Of a stretch of 54,924 bases of DNA, positions 25,818-33,788 are shown piece after piece (within the stretch, counting starts at the first letter, position 1; each line of letters begins with the position of its first letter). A model generated the notes under the pieces. It was not told the DNA's origin. It saw only the letters and a program-made list of their open reading frames with translations, and did no database searches. Both the position numbers and the translations under genes were made by a program. Source of the stretch: an uncultured Dorea sp. (lineage in GTDB: Bacteria; Bacillota; Clostridia; Lachnospirales; Lachnospiraceae); assembly GCA_910577685.1 (NCBI GenBank), contig CAJTOH010000025.1, forward strand, positions 1-54,924. The letters run 5' to 3'.

Positions 25818-25901
25818 GTTCTTCCCGCTTTGCTCGAAGAACAAAGAAATAGTTAACCTCAGCCTGCATCTAGCGGCTTGCCTTCGCTAAGCTATTTCTT
25901 T
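25818..25901 (-). repeat. Hairpin repeats in rpsM-rpsK gap
   Basis: Two hairpins occupy this gap. The first (25818-25842) is GTTCTTC, an 11-base loop ending TTTGCTC, and GAAGAAC; a 25-nt relative with the same loop end occurs at 34890-34914. The second pairs AAAGAAATAG (25843-25852) with CTATTTCTTT (25892-25901), whose 3' arm includes the rpsM stop codon. They could be an attenuator, processing site or dispersed palindrome. Confidence 0.55.
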
Positions 25902-26260
25902 TTATTCGCAACAGTTCTCTTCGGTCCTTTTCTGGTTCTTGCGTTGGTCTTAGTCTTCTGACCGCGAACCGGAAGACCTTTTCTATGACGGATTCCTCTA
26001 TAGCATCCGATCTCCTGCAATCTCTTGATGTTCAGGGCGATCTCTCTTCTCAGATCACCTTCTACAACCTGAGTCTCGTCGATTACTGCGCTGATCTTCT
26101 TAACGTCGTCGTCCGTAAGGTCTCTGCAGCGAATATCCGGATCTACTCCCGCCTCTGCCAGAATACGGTTAGAACTTGCCCTGCCGATTCCGTAGATATA
26201 AGTTAATCCGATCTCAACACGTTTGTCTCTTGGTAAATCTACACCTGCAATACGAGCCAT
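25892..26260 (-). CDS. rpsM: Ribosomal protein S13
   Basis: A 122-residue S13 with start MARIAGVDLPRDKRVEIGLT, the helix-two-turn-helix YIYGIGRASSNRIL, and the basic tail RGQKTKTNARTRKGPKRTV that contacts tRNA in the 30S head. The ATG at 26260 is used; an in-frame ATG five codons upstream lacks the family alignment. It follows rpmJ after an unusually long 280-nt gap. Confidence 0.97.
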   Translation of the reverse strand: MARIAGVDLPRDKRVEIGLTYIYGIGRASSNRILAEAGVDPDIRCRDLTDDDVKKISAVIDETQVVEGDLRREIALNIKRLQEIGCYRGIRHRKGLPVRGQKTKTNARTRKGPKRTVANKKK

Positions 26261-26284
26261 GTGAATTTCCTCCATTTTTTCAAA

Positions 26285-26543
26285 AAATTCTTTTACTGTT
26301 TACATACTGTCTTTAATAGGGACTCTTAAGGAATCTTCCCTTTTGTCCAGGCATGTTTCGGTATCCATGCCCTTTCCGGCCACCGAACAGTACATCCGGT
26401 AATGACGGGCCGGCATTAGAAGCAATATACGAAGGATATTCACCGGCTACAGGTGCTCCTTGTATATCAAATAGTCTACACGCTTCCTGGCGTGTCGTTA
26501 CTATCAGCCGCCTAATTTTGCTGCATAAGCCATTGTCAGGCGT
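26285..26543 (-). promoter_or_regulatory. Structured gap between rpmJ and rpsM
   Basis: No gene fits in this stretch, although rpmJ-rpsM gaps are normally short. Several stems are visible: CACGC with GCGTG (26479-26494), GGCATG with CATGCC (26350-26371), and nearby CCGG-rich pairings. It may be a leader for rpsM-rpsK-rpsD-rpoA-rplQ, possibly a ribosomal-protein autoregulatory site. No T run marks an obvious terminator. Confidence 0.4.
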
Positions 26544-26657
26544 CTAGCCCTGACGCTGCTTATGCTTTGGGTTCTCGCAGATGATGCGAATACTTCCTTT
26601 TCTCTTAATTACTTTGCATTTTTCGCAAATTGGTTTTACTGATGATCTAACCTTCAC
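26544..26657 (-). CDS. rpmJ: Ribosomal protein L36
   Basis: A 37-residue protein beginning with GTG: (M)KVRSSVKPICEKCKVIKR, then KGSIRIICENPKHKQRQG. It has the four zinc ligands of the C+ type, CEKC then C and H, and the typical end. GGAGG lies 6-7 nt before the GTG. Short 50S protein located between infA and rpsM as in most Firmicutes. Confidence 0.96.
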   Translation of the reverse strand: MKVRSSVKPICEKCKVIKRKGSIRIICENPKHKQRQG

Positions 26658-26748
26658 GTCAAATCCTCCTTTCATCCATTGCTCTGCCTACGTTCTGCCC
26701 ACGTATCTCCCGGGCAAGCTATAAAAATACCCGAAAACACGCTTATAC

Positions 26749-26778
26749 ATTATAGCACTGCCTGTCAAGCAAAGTCAA
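26749..26778 (-). promoter_or_regulatory. Internal promoter upstream of rpmJ
   Basis: On the minus strand TTGACT (26773-26778) and TATAAT (26749-26754) are separated by 18 nt, about 90 nt before rpmJ. The following leader can form CGGG/CCCG pairing. It probably gives extra transcription of the alpha-operon part. Confidence 0.65.
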
Positions 26779-26838
26779 TAGACAATTTCATATATTTCCA
26801 ATATATTTCCATCTTAATCCGGCATTGCAGCCGGACTC

Positions 26839-27057
26839 TTACTTATCTCTCCAGATGATCCTTCCTTTAGACAAATCATAAGGCGACAGCTCCAGCGTTA
26901 CCTTGTCTCCCGGAAGAATCTTGATAAAGTTCATTCTCAGCTTTCCGCTGATATGCGCAAGCACCTGATGGCCGTTCTCCAACTCCACCTGAAACATTGC
27001 GTTTGGCAATTTCTCTACTACAGTTCCTTCAATCTCGATTACGTCAGCTTTTGACAT
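26839..27057 (-). CDS. infA: Translation initiation factor IF-1
   Basis: A 72-residue OB-fold protein, MSKADVIEIEGTVVEKLPNA to the end SKGRIIWRDK, identical in layout to IF-1. It blocks the A site during initiation. The ATG at 27057 has GGAGG 8 nt upstream; it overlaps the end of the KOW gene by 19 nt. Confidence 0.97.
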   Translation of the reverse strand: MSKADVIEIEGTVVEKLPNAMFQVELENGHQVLAHISGKLRMNFIKILPGDKVTLELSPYDLSKGRIIWRDK

Positions 27058-27308
27058 CTCTCTCTTTCCTCCATACTCCATTCTTTTAAAATCCGTTTGA
27101 TTCCTGTATCATCAACCGCTGTGACATCATGTTCTCTTAAGATCACCTGGGCATGTTTCTTTTTCTTCTTCTTAAGGCGCCCCAGTGTTCTAACGCTGCC
27201 ATCCGCTAAATATACATATGTGTCGTCCACTTCAATTATAACATAAACTTTTCCTTTATCATGACCCGCCTTTGATCTTGCAAGCATCCCTGCTTTAAAT
27301 CCCTCCAT
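27039..27308 (-). CDS. KOW-domain RNA-binding protein (L14e-like)
   Basis: The core MLARSKAGHDKGKVYVIIEV followed by DDTYVYLADGSVRTLGRLKK is a KOW motif like that of L14e/L6e-type proteins. A lysine run (KKKKKK) follows. The gene is a regular member of clostridial spc operons between map and infA, and is thought to bind RNA or ribosomes; its exact role is not established. I favour the ATG at 27308 because AGGAAGG lies 8 nt upstream; an alternative ATG at 27326 is possible. It overlaps infA. Confidence 0.85.
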   Translation of the reverse strand: MEGFKAGMLARSKAGHDKGKVYVIIEVDDTYVYLADGSVRTLGRLKKKKKKHAQVILREHDVTAVDDTGIKRILKEWSMEERERCQKLT

Positions 27309-27341
27309 CGCCGCATCCTTCCTCATGTAAATCCTGACCGC

Positions 27342-28115
27342 CTAATCCTCCGCCGTACTATGGTCTGTCAGGGTCAGTAGCTTTGGTTCTCCCTCGGTGA
27401 TCAATATCGTGTTCTCATAATGAGCGGAATAGCTGCCGTCTTTCGTCACAACCGTCCATTTATCCTCCAGCCACTTCACTTCCCAGGAACCCATATTGAT
27501 CATCGGCTCAACCGCAAGGGTCATTCCGGCTCTGATCTTTACGCCCTTTCTGTCCATCTTATAATTCGGTATCTGAGGCGGCTCATGCAGATCCGTTCCG
27601 ATTCCATGTCCGCACAGATCCCGCACCACCCCGTACCCGTGTCTGCTGGCATGACTGTCAATAGCTGCCGCAATATCACATAGATGATTGCCAACTTTTG
27701 CATACTTTATACCTTCAAAGAAACATTCCTGCGTCACCCTGATCAGCTCTTCTGCTTCTTTGCTGATTTCACCGATGCCGTAAGTCCTTGCGGCATCGGA
27801 ATGATATCCTTTATAAATTACGCCCGCATCCAGACTTACGATGTCCCCCTCTTTAAGGATCCGCCGTTTATCCGGTATCCCGTGAACAACTTCCTCGTTA
27901 ACCGAAACACAGATCGAAGCCGGGTATCCGTCGTAATCAAGGAAGGACGGGATACACCCGTAACTCCTGATCACCTCTTCCCCCAGTATGTCTATGTCCT
28001 TGGTACTCATCCCCGGATGCAGAGCTTTCGCTAACTCATTGTGAACAATCTCCAATATACGTCCGGCTTCCGACATTAACTCAATCTCTCTCGCCGACTT
28101 AATCGTAATTGCCAT
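27342..28115 (-). CDS. map: Methionine aminopeptidase type I
   Basis: Removes the initiator methionine from nascent proteins. The 257-residue pita-bread enzyme keeps the metal ligands: SLDAGVIYKGYHSDAART (two aspartates), CGHGIGTDLHEPPQIPNY (histidine), LAVEPMINMGS (glutamate) and a final HYENTILITEGEP (glutamate). It follows adk by 4 nt, suggesting coupled translation. Confidence 0.97.
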   Translation of the reverse strand: MAITIKSAREIELMSEAGRILEIVHNELAKALHPGMSTKDIDILGEEVIRSYGCIPSFLDYDGYPASICVSVNEEVVHGIPDKRRILKEGDIVSLDAGVIYKGYHSDAARTYGIGEISKEAEELIRVTQECFFEGIKYAKVGNHLCDIAAAIDSHASRHGYGVVRDLCGHGIGTDLHEPPQIPNYKMDRKGVKIRAGMTLAVEPMINMGSWEVKWLEDKWTVVTKDGSYSAHYENTILITEGEPKLLTLTDHSTAED

Positions 28116-28119
28116 ATTC

Positions 28120-28764
28120 CTACTCTCCTAAGATATCCACAATTGTTTGGAATACATCGTTAATATCGACGGTTCCGTCCACCGTCTTAAGGATTCCCGC
28201 ATTTGTATAGTAATCAATCAGCGGCTGGGTCTGCTCATGGTACACGCCAAGGCGCTTCTTCACAGTCTCCGGCTTGTCGTCATCCCGCAGGATCAACTCT
28301 TTGCCGCAGGCGTCGCAGATTCCCTCAGTCTTTGTCGGAGCATACTCAAGGTGGTATGTAGCTCCGCAGCCTACGCATGCGCGGCGTCCTGACATACGGT
28401 GTACAATATTCTCATCCGGTACGTTTACGTCGATGGCATAATCCATCTTCTCCCCGATTGCCGCAAGCGCCTTAGTAAGCGCCTCCGCCTGCGGGATGGT
28501 ACGCGGGAACCCGTCCAGCACGTATCCTCTCGCACAATCCTCCTGTTTCACACGGTCTACAACCAGATCTACAACTAACTCATCCGGAACCAAAAGCCCC
28601 TGATCCATATATGTCTTTGCCTTATTGCCAAGTTCTGTCCCATTTTTAATATTTGCCCGGAAAATATCGCCGGTAGAGATATGAGGAATGTCGTATTTCG
28701 CGGCAATCTTCTTCGCCTGTGTTCCCTTGCCCGCTCCCGGGGCGCCTAACATGATAATCTTCAT
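28120..28764 (-). CDS. adk: Adenylate kinase
   Basis: Interconverts ATP, ADP and AMP. The P-loop GAPGAGKGTQAKK lies at residues 7-19; the lid domain carries a four-cysteine zinc site (CVGCGATYH and CDACGKELI), typical of Gram-positive enzymes. 214 residues is standard. It sits between secY and map in the spc operon, after a 250-nt structured gap. Confidence 0.97.
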   Translation of the reverse strand: MKIIMLGAPGAGKGTQAKKIAAKYDIPHISTGDIFRANIKNGTELGNKAKTYMDQGLLVPDELVVDLVVDRVKQEDCARGYVLDGFPRTIPQAEALTKALAAIGEKMDYAIDVNVPDENIVHRMSGRRACVGCGATYHLEYAPTKTEGICDACGKELILRDDDKPETVKKRLGVYHEQTQPLIDYYTNAGILKTVDGTVDINDVFQTIVDILGE

Positions 28765-28864
28765 AAAAAATGTTCCTCCTCTTTATAGCATGATAACCCG
28801 CGAAAATAATCCCGCGAGTTCTACGACAGAAAAGCCGTCACTGACAATCAGCCAGGTGACCTCA

Positions 28865-29015
28865 TGCATTGCTAAAATAACAATGAATTCCGCATACGAC
28901 GCCCCTATCGGCCATACGTCTGCGAAACAGCAGCGCAGCAGGCTGCACCCATCTTCGCTGACCTGCCGATGGTATGGATGCCACATACGGAATTCATAAG
29001 AATTTGCGCAATGCA
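28865..29015 (-). repeat. Long inverted-repeat element between secY and adk
   Basis: The left arm TGCATTGC (28865-28872), then AAAT and ATGAATTCCG (28883-28892), is mirrored by the right arm CGGAATTCAT (28988-28997) and GCAATGCA (29008-29015), with matching distances. Between them lie further short inverted repeats. The whole could form one RNA hairpin of about 150 nt or be a small inserted palindromic element. A 77-codon open frame across it looks spurious. Confidence 0.55.
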
Positions 29016-29018
29016 AGA

Positions 29019-30335
29019 CTAGCTATTTAAAAAACCTTTATAGTTACGTACAAGCATCTGTGATTCGATCTGCTTCATCGTCTCCAGCACAACGCTGACA
29101 ATAATGATGAGGGAAGTACCGCCGAAAGATACGCTCGCCCCAAGCCAGCCGTTGAAAAAGATTGGAATAATCTGGATCACAATCAGCCCGCATGCTCCGA
29201 TAAAGATGATATAATTCAAAATATTGGTTAAGTATTCAACCGTTGGCCTGCCCGGACGGATACCCGGCACAAACCCGCCGTTCTTCTTCATATTATTAGC
29301 AATCTCTAACGGATTGAACGTAATAGAAGTATAGAAGTAAGCGAAAAATACTGTCAGGGCGATATAAACCAGAAGTCCCCAGGAATACTGGAATTTCTCC
29401 GGATTGCACCAGTTCCCCTGATTCAGTCCTCTCAAGATCTCGCCGCCTACTCCGGCTCCGTCTCCTTTTCCCAGGAATGACGCAATCACAATAGGGAACT
29501 GCATCAAGGATGATGAAAAGATGATCGGAATAACTCCGGCAGTATTGACCTTTAACGGGATATTCGTGGTACGGCCTCCATACATCTTCCTACCGGCCAT
29601 CTTCTGGGAGTAGGATACGGCGATCCTTCTCTCTCCTCCCTGCAGGATGACTACGAATACCACCAGCAAAACGATGATCGCAAGGATCACAAGAACTGCC
29701 AGTCCGGCAGATGCGATAGGCTTATCCTTCACGAACTGCTCGAACAGTGAAGTCATATCACTCGGCACTCTTGAAACAATATTGATTACCAGTACGATAG
29801 AGATACCATTCCCCACGCCTTTCTCGGTAATCCGCTCGCCGATCCACATCAAAAATGCGGAACCCGCCGTCAGCGTCAATACGACAATCGCGGCATTCAC
29901 AAAATTAAACTTTACCAAAAGTCCCTGACGGCCAAATCCTACCGCCATTGCAGTAGACTCGAACAAAGCAAGCCCTACCGTAAGGTAACGGGTAATCGCG
30001 GCGATCTTCTTCCGCCCGTCTTCCCCTTCCTTCTGCATCTCTTCCAGCTTCGGGATGGCGATCGTAAGCAGCTGCATGATGATGGAAGACGTAATATACG
30101 GCGTAATACTTAATGCGAATACAGACATCTGTTCAAAAGAGCCACCAGTGAAGGCGTTAAACAAGTTAAACGCTTCACCAGTGTTCTGTGCGAAAAATTC
30201 TTTGATATAATTGGAATTTACTCCAGGTGTTGGTAATTGGGAGCCGATTCTAATTACAATCAGCATCAAAAACGTGTATGCAATCTTATTGCGGATGTCC
30301 TTGATCTGAAATGCCTTCCGAAATGTCTCTAACAT
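29019..30335 (-). CDS. secY: Protein translocase subunit SecY
   Basis: The 438-residue, ten-helix channel of the Sec translocon. Visible are the start FRKAFQIKDIRNKIAYTFLM, the plug and helix region GGSFEQMSVFALSITPYITS, and the SecA-binding cytosolic loops near GGERRIAVSYSQKMAGRKMY and NMKKNGGFVPGIRPGRPT. Its start codon overlaps the rplO stop (TAATG). Standard spc-operon position. Confidence 0.98.
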   Translation of the reverse strand: MLETFRKAFQIKDIRNKIAYTFLMLIVIRIGSQLPTPGVNSNYIKEFFAQNTGEAFNLFNAFTGGSFEQMSVFALSITPYITSSIIMQLLTIAIPKLEEMQKEGEDGRKKIAAITRYLTVGLALFESTAMAVGFGRQGLLVKFNFVNAAIVVLTLTAGSAFLMWIGERITEKGVGNGISIVLVINIVSRVPSDMTSLFEQFVKDKPIASAGLAVLVILAIIVLLVVFVVILQGGERRIAVSYSQKMAGRKMYGGRTTNIPLKVNTAGVIPIIFSSSLMQFPIVIASFLGKGDGAGVGGEILRGLNQGNWCNPEKFQYSWGLLVYIALTVFFAYFYTSITFNPLEIANNMKKNGGFVPGIRPGRPTVEYLTNILNYIIFIGACGLIVIQIIPIFFNGWLGASVSFGGTSLIIIVSVVLETMKQIESQMLVRNYKGFLNS

Positions 30336-30775
30336 TAGATCACCTCTGCTTTTCCACCTACAGCCTCAATCTTCTCTACAGCATTTTTGCTGAATGCGTT
30401 GGCCTGTACAGTCAGTTTTTTCGTCAGCTCACCGTTACCAAGAATCTTAACGCCATCTCTTGGATTCTTGACGATTCCCTGTTCGATCAACGTCTCTACA
30501 GAAACAACAGCGTCGTTATCAAACACTTCAAGAGCATCGATATTAATACCAATGATCGTCTTAGAATTACGGTTCGTAAAGCCTCTCTTTGGTATTCTTC
30601 TATATAATGGCATCTGACCGCCTTCAAACCCCGGTCTTGTTGCTCCGGAACGAGCCTTCTGACCTTTGTGTCCCTTACCGGCTGTCTTTCCATTACCAGA
30701 ACCGTGTCCACGTCCTCTTCTGAAATTATCACTCTGTTTTGCTCCATCCGCAGGTCTTAAGTTTGATAAATCCAT
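30335..30775 (-). CDS. rplO: Ribosomal protein L15
   Basis: A 146-residue L15 with the glycine/arginine-rich start LSNLRPADGAKQSDNFRRGR, GNGKTAGKGHKGQKARSG, and GFEGGQMPLYRRIPKRGFTN. A late 50S assembly protein. Overlaps secY by one base. Confidence 0.98.
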   Translation of the reverse strand: MDLSNLRPADGAKQSDNFRRGRGHGSGNGKTAGKGHKGQKARSGATRPGFEGGQMPLYRRIPKRGFTNRNSKTIIGINIDALEVFDNDAVVSVETLIEQGIVKNPRDGVKILGNGELTKKLTVQANAFSKNAVEKIEAVGGKAEVI

Positions 30776-30801
30776 TGTGACACCTCCTTATCCGATATAA
30801 T

Positions 30802-30981
30802 TTATGCTTCCTCTACTTTTACCAGGTGCGAAACCTGTTTTACCATTCCTCTGGTTGCCGCATTGTCCGGAAGAACAACTGTCTTATTGAGCTTTTTAAG
30901 CCCCAATGCCTCTACAGTCTTTTTATGCTTCGGTACAGCGCCAATCGTGGACTTTACTAATGTAACCTTTAAATCTGCCAT
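30802..30981 (-). CDS. rpmD: Ribosomal protein L30
   Basis: A 59-residue protein (MADLKVTLVKSTIGAVPKHK start, VSHLVKVEEA end) matching bacterial L30, with the conserved KTVEALGLKKLNKTV core. GGAGGC lies upstream of the ATG at 30981. It lies between rpsE (14 nt) and rplO (26 nt). Confidence 0.96.
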   Translation of the reverse strand: MADLKVTLVKSTIGAVPKHKKTVEALGLKKLNKTVVLPDNAATRGMVKQVSHLVKVEEA

Positions 30982-30995
30982 CTGAATCTGCCTCC

Positions 30996-31505
30996 TTAGC
31001 CTAAGATCTCTTCAATGGATTTACCGCGAAGACGTGCTACTTCTTCCGGAGTCTTGATCTGGCGTAATCCGGCGATGGTAGCAAGAACAACGTTCTGCTT
31101 ATTGTTGGAACCAAGAGATTTTGTACGGATATTCTTGATTCCCGCCATCTCGATCACGGCACGCGCCGGTCCTCCGGCGATCACTCCTGTACCTTCCGGA
31201 GCCTTCTTAAGCAAAACAGAAGCGCCTCCGAATTTGCCGGTAAAGTCATGTGTAATACTCTCATTATCATCTAATGCTACGGTGATAAGGTTCTTCGCCG
31301 CATCTTCTTTTCCTTTGCGGATCGCCTCCGGAATCTCCGTAGCTTTTCCTAAACCTGCACCAACATGGCCATTTCCATCGCCTACAACTACTAAAGCTGT
31401 GAATCTCATATTACGGCCACCTTTAACAACTTTGGTTACACGCTTAATTGACACTACTTTTTCATTTAATTCCAGTGAATTAGCATCAATACGTTCTTGT
31501 TTCAT
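30996..31505 (-). CDS. rpsE: Ribosomal protein S5
   Basis: The 169-residue S5 has the N-terminal double-stranded RNA-binding-like domain with VSIKRVTKVVKGGRNMRFTA and GDGNGHVGAGLGKATEIPEA, and the C-terminal GGPARAVIEMAGIKNIRTKS. It supports decoding accuracy in the 30S subunit. Confidence 0.98.
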   Translation of the reverse strand: MKQERIDANSLELNEKVVSIKRVTKVVKGGRNMRFTALVVVGDGNGHVGAGLGKATEIPEAIRKGKEDAAKNLITVALDDNESITHDFTGKFGGASVLLKKAPEGTGVIAGGPARAVIEMAGIKNIRTKSLGSNNKQNVVLATIAGLRQIKTPEEVARLRGKSIEEILG

Positions 31506-31519
31506 GTGTGCTCCTCCTT

Positions 31520-31888
31520 CTAGAAATTCAACCCAGCTTCTCTAGCTGCGTCTGCTAATGCCTGAATCTTACCATGGTATATAAAGCCGCCTCTGTCAAA
31601 GACCACATCCTTAATACCCTTCTCAATCGCTTTCTCTGCGATTACTTTACCTAAATATGCTGCTGCATCAACGTTGTTAGTCTTTTCTAAGTTTGCTTTC
31701 ACATCTTTTTGAAGAGTGGAAGCGGAAACCAGAGTATTTCCAACTGTATCGTCAATAATTTGAGCATACATATGATTATTGCTTCTAAACACAGCCAAAC
31801 GCGGGCACTCAGGCGTGCCGCTCAAACGGTTGCGGATTCTTCTGTGTTTTCCTGCGCGAACTTCACTTCTTGATTTTTTGCTAACCAT
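31520..31888 (-). CDS. rplR: Ribosomal protein L18
   Basis: A 122-residue L18 with SEVRAGKHRRIRNRLSGTPE, RLAVFRSNNHMYAQIIDD and DVVFDRGGFIYHGKIQALAD. Binds 5S rRNA. The ATG at 31888 has GGAG 9 nt upstream; an apparent earlier start at 31894 would be GTG. Confidence 0.97.
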   Translation of the reverse strand: MVSKKSRSEVRAGKHRRIRNRLSGTPECPRLAVFRSNNHMYAQIIDDTVGNTLVSASTLQKDVKANLEKTNNVDAAAYLGKVIAEKAIEKGIKDVVFDRGGFIYHGKIQALADAAREAGLNF

Positions 31889-31905
31889 TTTCACACTCTC
31901 CTTAC

Positions 31906-32448
31906 TTATTTCTTACCAGTCTTACCAACTTTACGTCTGATCACTTCATCAGCATACTTAATTCCCTTGCCCTTATATGGCTCCGGTCTTCTCTTGTCTC
32001 TGATTTCAGCTGCGTATTGGCCTACTTTTTCTTTATCGATACCCTTAACGACAATCTTGTTCTGTCCTTCTACTACAGTCTCCACGCCTTCCGGGTCTGT
32101 CATTTCAACTGGGTGAGAATATCCAAGACTCAATGTGAGCTTATTTCCGGACTTTGCAGCCCTGTAGCCGACGCCGTTTACCTCCAGAATCTTCTGATAT
32201 CCGTCGGTAACGCCCACAACCATGTTGTTTACCAGCGTCCTTGTAAGACCGTGTAAAGACTTCATCTTCTTTAAATCGTTCGGTCTTGATACAACGACCG
32301 TATCGCCGTCTAATTTAATCTCCATCTCTGTCGGAAGTTCTCTTTCAAGTGTTCCCTTTGGACCTTTTACAGTCACTTTATTATTTTCCGCAATCTCGAC
32401 GGTTACTCCCGCCGGGACTGTAATCGGCAGTCTTCCTATACGTGACAT
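31906..32448 (-). CDS. rplF: Ribosomal protein L6
   Basis: The 180-residue L6 has the two repeated domains, with MSRIGRLPITVPAGVTVEIA at the start and the signature RRPEPYKGKGIKYADEVIRR near the end. It lies near the GTPase-associated centre of 50S. A 160-nt gap with paired repeats separates it from rpsH. Confidence 0.98.
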   Translation of the reverse strand: MSRIGRLPITVPAGVTVEIAENNKVTVKGPKGTLERELPTEMEIKLDGDTVVVSRPNDLKKMKSLHGLTRTLVNNMVVGVTDGYQKILEVNGVGYRAAKSGNKLTLSLGYSHPVEMTDPEGVETVVEGQNKIVVKGIDKEKVGQYAAEIRDKRRPEPYKGKGIKYADEVIRRKVGKTGKK

Positions 32449-32518
32449 ACCTATATCCTCCTTAACTTAGATTCTCGGAGCAGATGCTGTTGTCTGCTCT
32501 GTTTTCAGTTGCTGTGAG

Positions 32519-32594
32519 TACTTGGTGAGGTATTCCCCGAACCTAGTACGAACGCACATCGCAGCACTTAATGAGGTTTTTCACGAATTTAGTG
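32519..32594 (-). repeat. Paired 30-bp palindromic repeats between rpsH and rplF
   Basis: Two related 30-mers, 32519-32548 (TACTTGGTGAGG ... CGAACCTAGTA) and 32565-32594 (CACTTAATGAGG ... CGAATTTAGTG), start 46 nt apart with a 16-nt spacer. Each has self-complementary ends (TACT/AGTA, CACT/AGTG). The same pair with the same 46-nt period occurs at 37875-37950. Confidence 0.7.
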
Positions 32595-32611
32595 TTGTGA
32601 TGTTTCCTTAC

Positions 32612-33013
32612 CTACCAGATATAACACAGAACCTCTCCGCCTATGCCGAGCTTTCTTGCTTCTTTATCTGTGATCACACCCTTGTTTGTGGAAATGATCG
32701 CTGTGCCAAGTCCGCCGAATACCTTCGGTACGTCTGCGCTTCCTGCGTATACGCGAAGACCTGGCTTAGAAATTCTCTTAAGACCTGTGATAACCTTCTC
32801 ATTCTTGTCCGCACCGTACTTCAGCGTGATATGGAGCGTCTTGAACACGCCGTCCTCTACGATGTCGTACTTCTCAATGTAACCCTCGTCCAGTAAGATA
32901 TTCGCTATCGCAAGCTTCATCTTGGAAGATGGTACATCTACTGTATCATGTTTAGCAGTATTTGCGTTACGGATTCTTGTAAGCATATCTGCGATTGGAT
33001 CAGTCATAGTCAT
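32612..33013 (-). CDS. rpsH: Ribosomal protein S8
   Basis: A 133-residue S8 with TDPIADMLTRIRNANTAKHD, PSSKMKLAIANILLDEGYI and the ending GVITDKEARKLGIGGEVLCY. It is a primary 16S binder and in other bacteria a spc-operon repressor. The ATG at 33013 has GGAGG 9 nt upstream. Confidence 0.97.
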   Translation of the reverse strand: MTMTDPIADMLTRIRNANTAKHDTVDVPSSKMKLAIANILLDEGYIEKYDIVEDGVFKTLHITLKYGADKNEKVITGLKRISKPGLRVYAGSADVPKVFGGLGTAIISTNKGVITDKEARKLGIGGEVLCYIW

Positions 33014-33027
33014 GATTCTTTTCCTCC

Positions 33028-33213
33028 TTACCAACTTGCTTTTTTAACGCCTGGAATCTGTCCTTTGTATGCCAGCTCACGGAAGCAAACACGGCAGATA
33101 CCATATTTTCTCAAATATGCATGTGGACGTCCACAGATCCTGCAGCGGTTGTATTCTCTGGTTGAGAATTTCTGCTTTTGCTGCTGCTTGATTTTCATTG
33201 CTGTCTTAGCCAT
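33028..33213 (-). CDS. rpsZ: Ribosomal protein S14, zinc type
   Basis: A 61-residue S14 with two CxxC pairs, CRICGRPHAY and CRVCFRELAY, that bind zinc, and the end KGQIPGVKKASW. This short C+ form is common in Gram-positive bacteria. Confidence 0.97.
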   Translation of the reverse strand: MAKTAMKIKQQQKQKFSTREYNRCRICGRPHAYLRKYGICRVCFRELAYKGQIPGVKKASW

Positions 33214-33225
33214 AATTTACCTCCT

Positions 33226-33765
33226 TTACTTTTTAAACGGCATGTTGAACTGCTTTAACAATTCACGCGCCTCTTCGTCTGTCTTCGCTGTGGTAACAAA
33301 GATAACATCCATGCCTCTTACCTTGTCAATCTTATCATATTCGATCTCCGGGAAGATTAACTGCTCCTTGATACCAAGAGCATAGTTTCCTCTTCCGTCG
33401 AATGCGTTAGGATTCACACCTCTGAAGTCACGTACACGAGGTAATGCAAGGTTGATCAGACGGTCAACGAACTCATACATCTTCTCTCCTCTTAAAGTAA
33501 CCTTGCATCCGATTGACATTCCTTCTCTCAGTTTGAAGTTAGCAACCGACTTCTTTGCTTTGCAGATAACAGCCTTCTGTCCTGTGATCCTCTCAAGATC
33601 AGCAACCGCTGAATCCAAAACTTTTGCGTTATCCTTTGCTTCGCCTACGCCCATGTTGATAACAACCTTGTCAAGCTTTGGCACTTCCATAATATTTTTA
33701 TAACCGAACTTCTTATTCATTGCGTCAATGATTTCGTTCTTGTACTGTTCTTTCAGTCTACTCAA
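33226..33765 (-). CDS. rplE: Ribosomal protein L5
   Basis: The 179-residue L5 contains MEVPKLDKVVINMGVGEA, KCK-like basic segments and LPRVRDFRGVNPNAFDGRGN. It binds 5S rRNA and contacts P-site tRNA. It lies between rplX and the S14 gene. Confidence 0.98.
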   Translation of the reverse strand: MSRLKEQYKNEIIDAMNKKFGYKNIMEVPKLDKVVINMGVGEAKDNAKVLDSAVADLERITGQKAVICKAKKSVANFKLREGMSIGCKVTLRGEKMYEFVDRLINLALPRVRDFRGVNPNAFDGRGNYALGIKEQLIFPEIEYDKIDKVRGMDVIFVTTAKTDEEARELLKQFNMPFKK

Positions 33766-33788
33766 AGCACTGGCCCTCCTTCCTCAGA

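Noticed and set aside
28783..29016. 77-codon open frame between secY and adk
   Set aside because: It lies across an inverted-repeat element, has no ribosome site or recognisable fold, and its cysteine/histidine-rich composition looks random.
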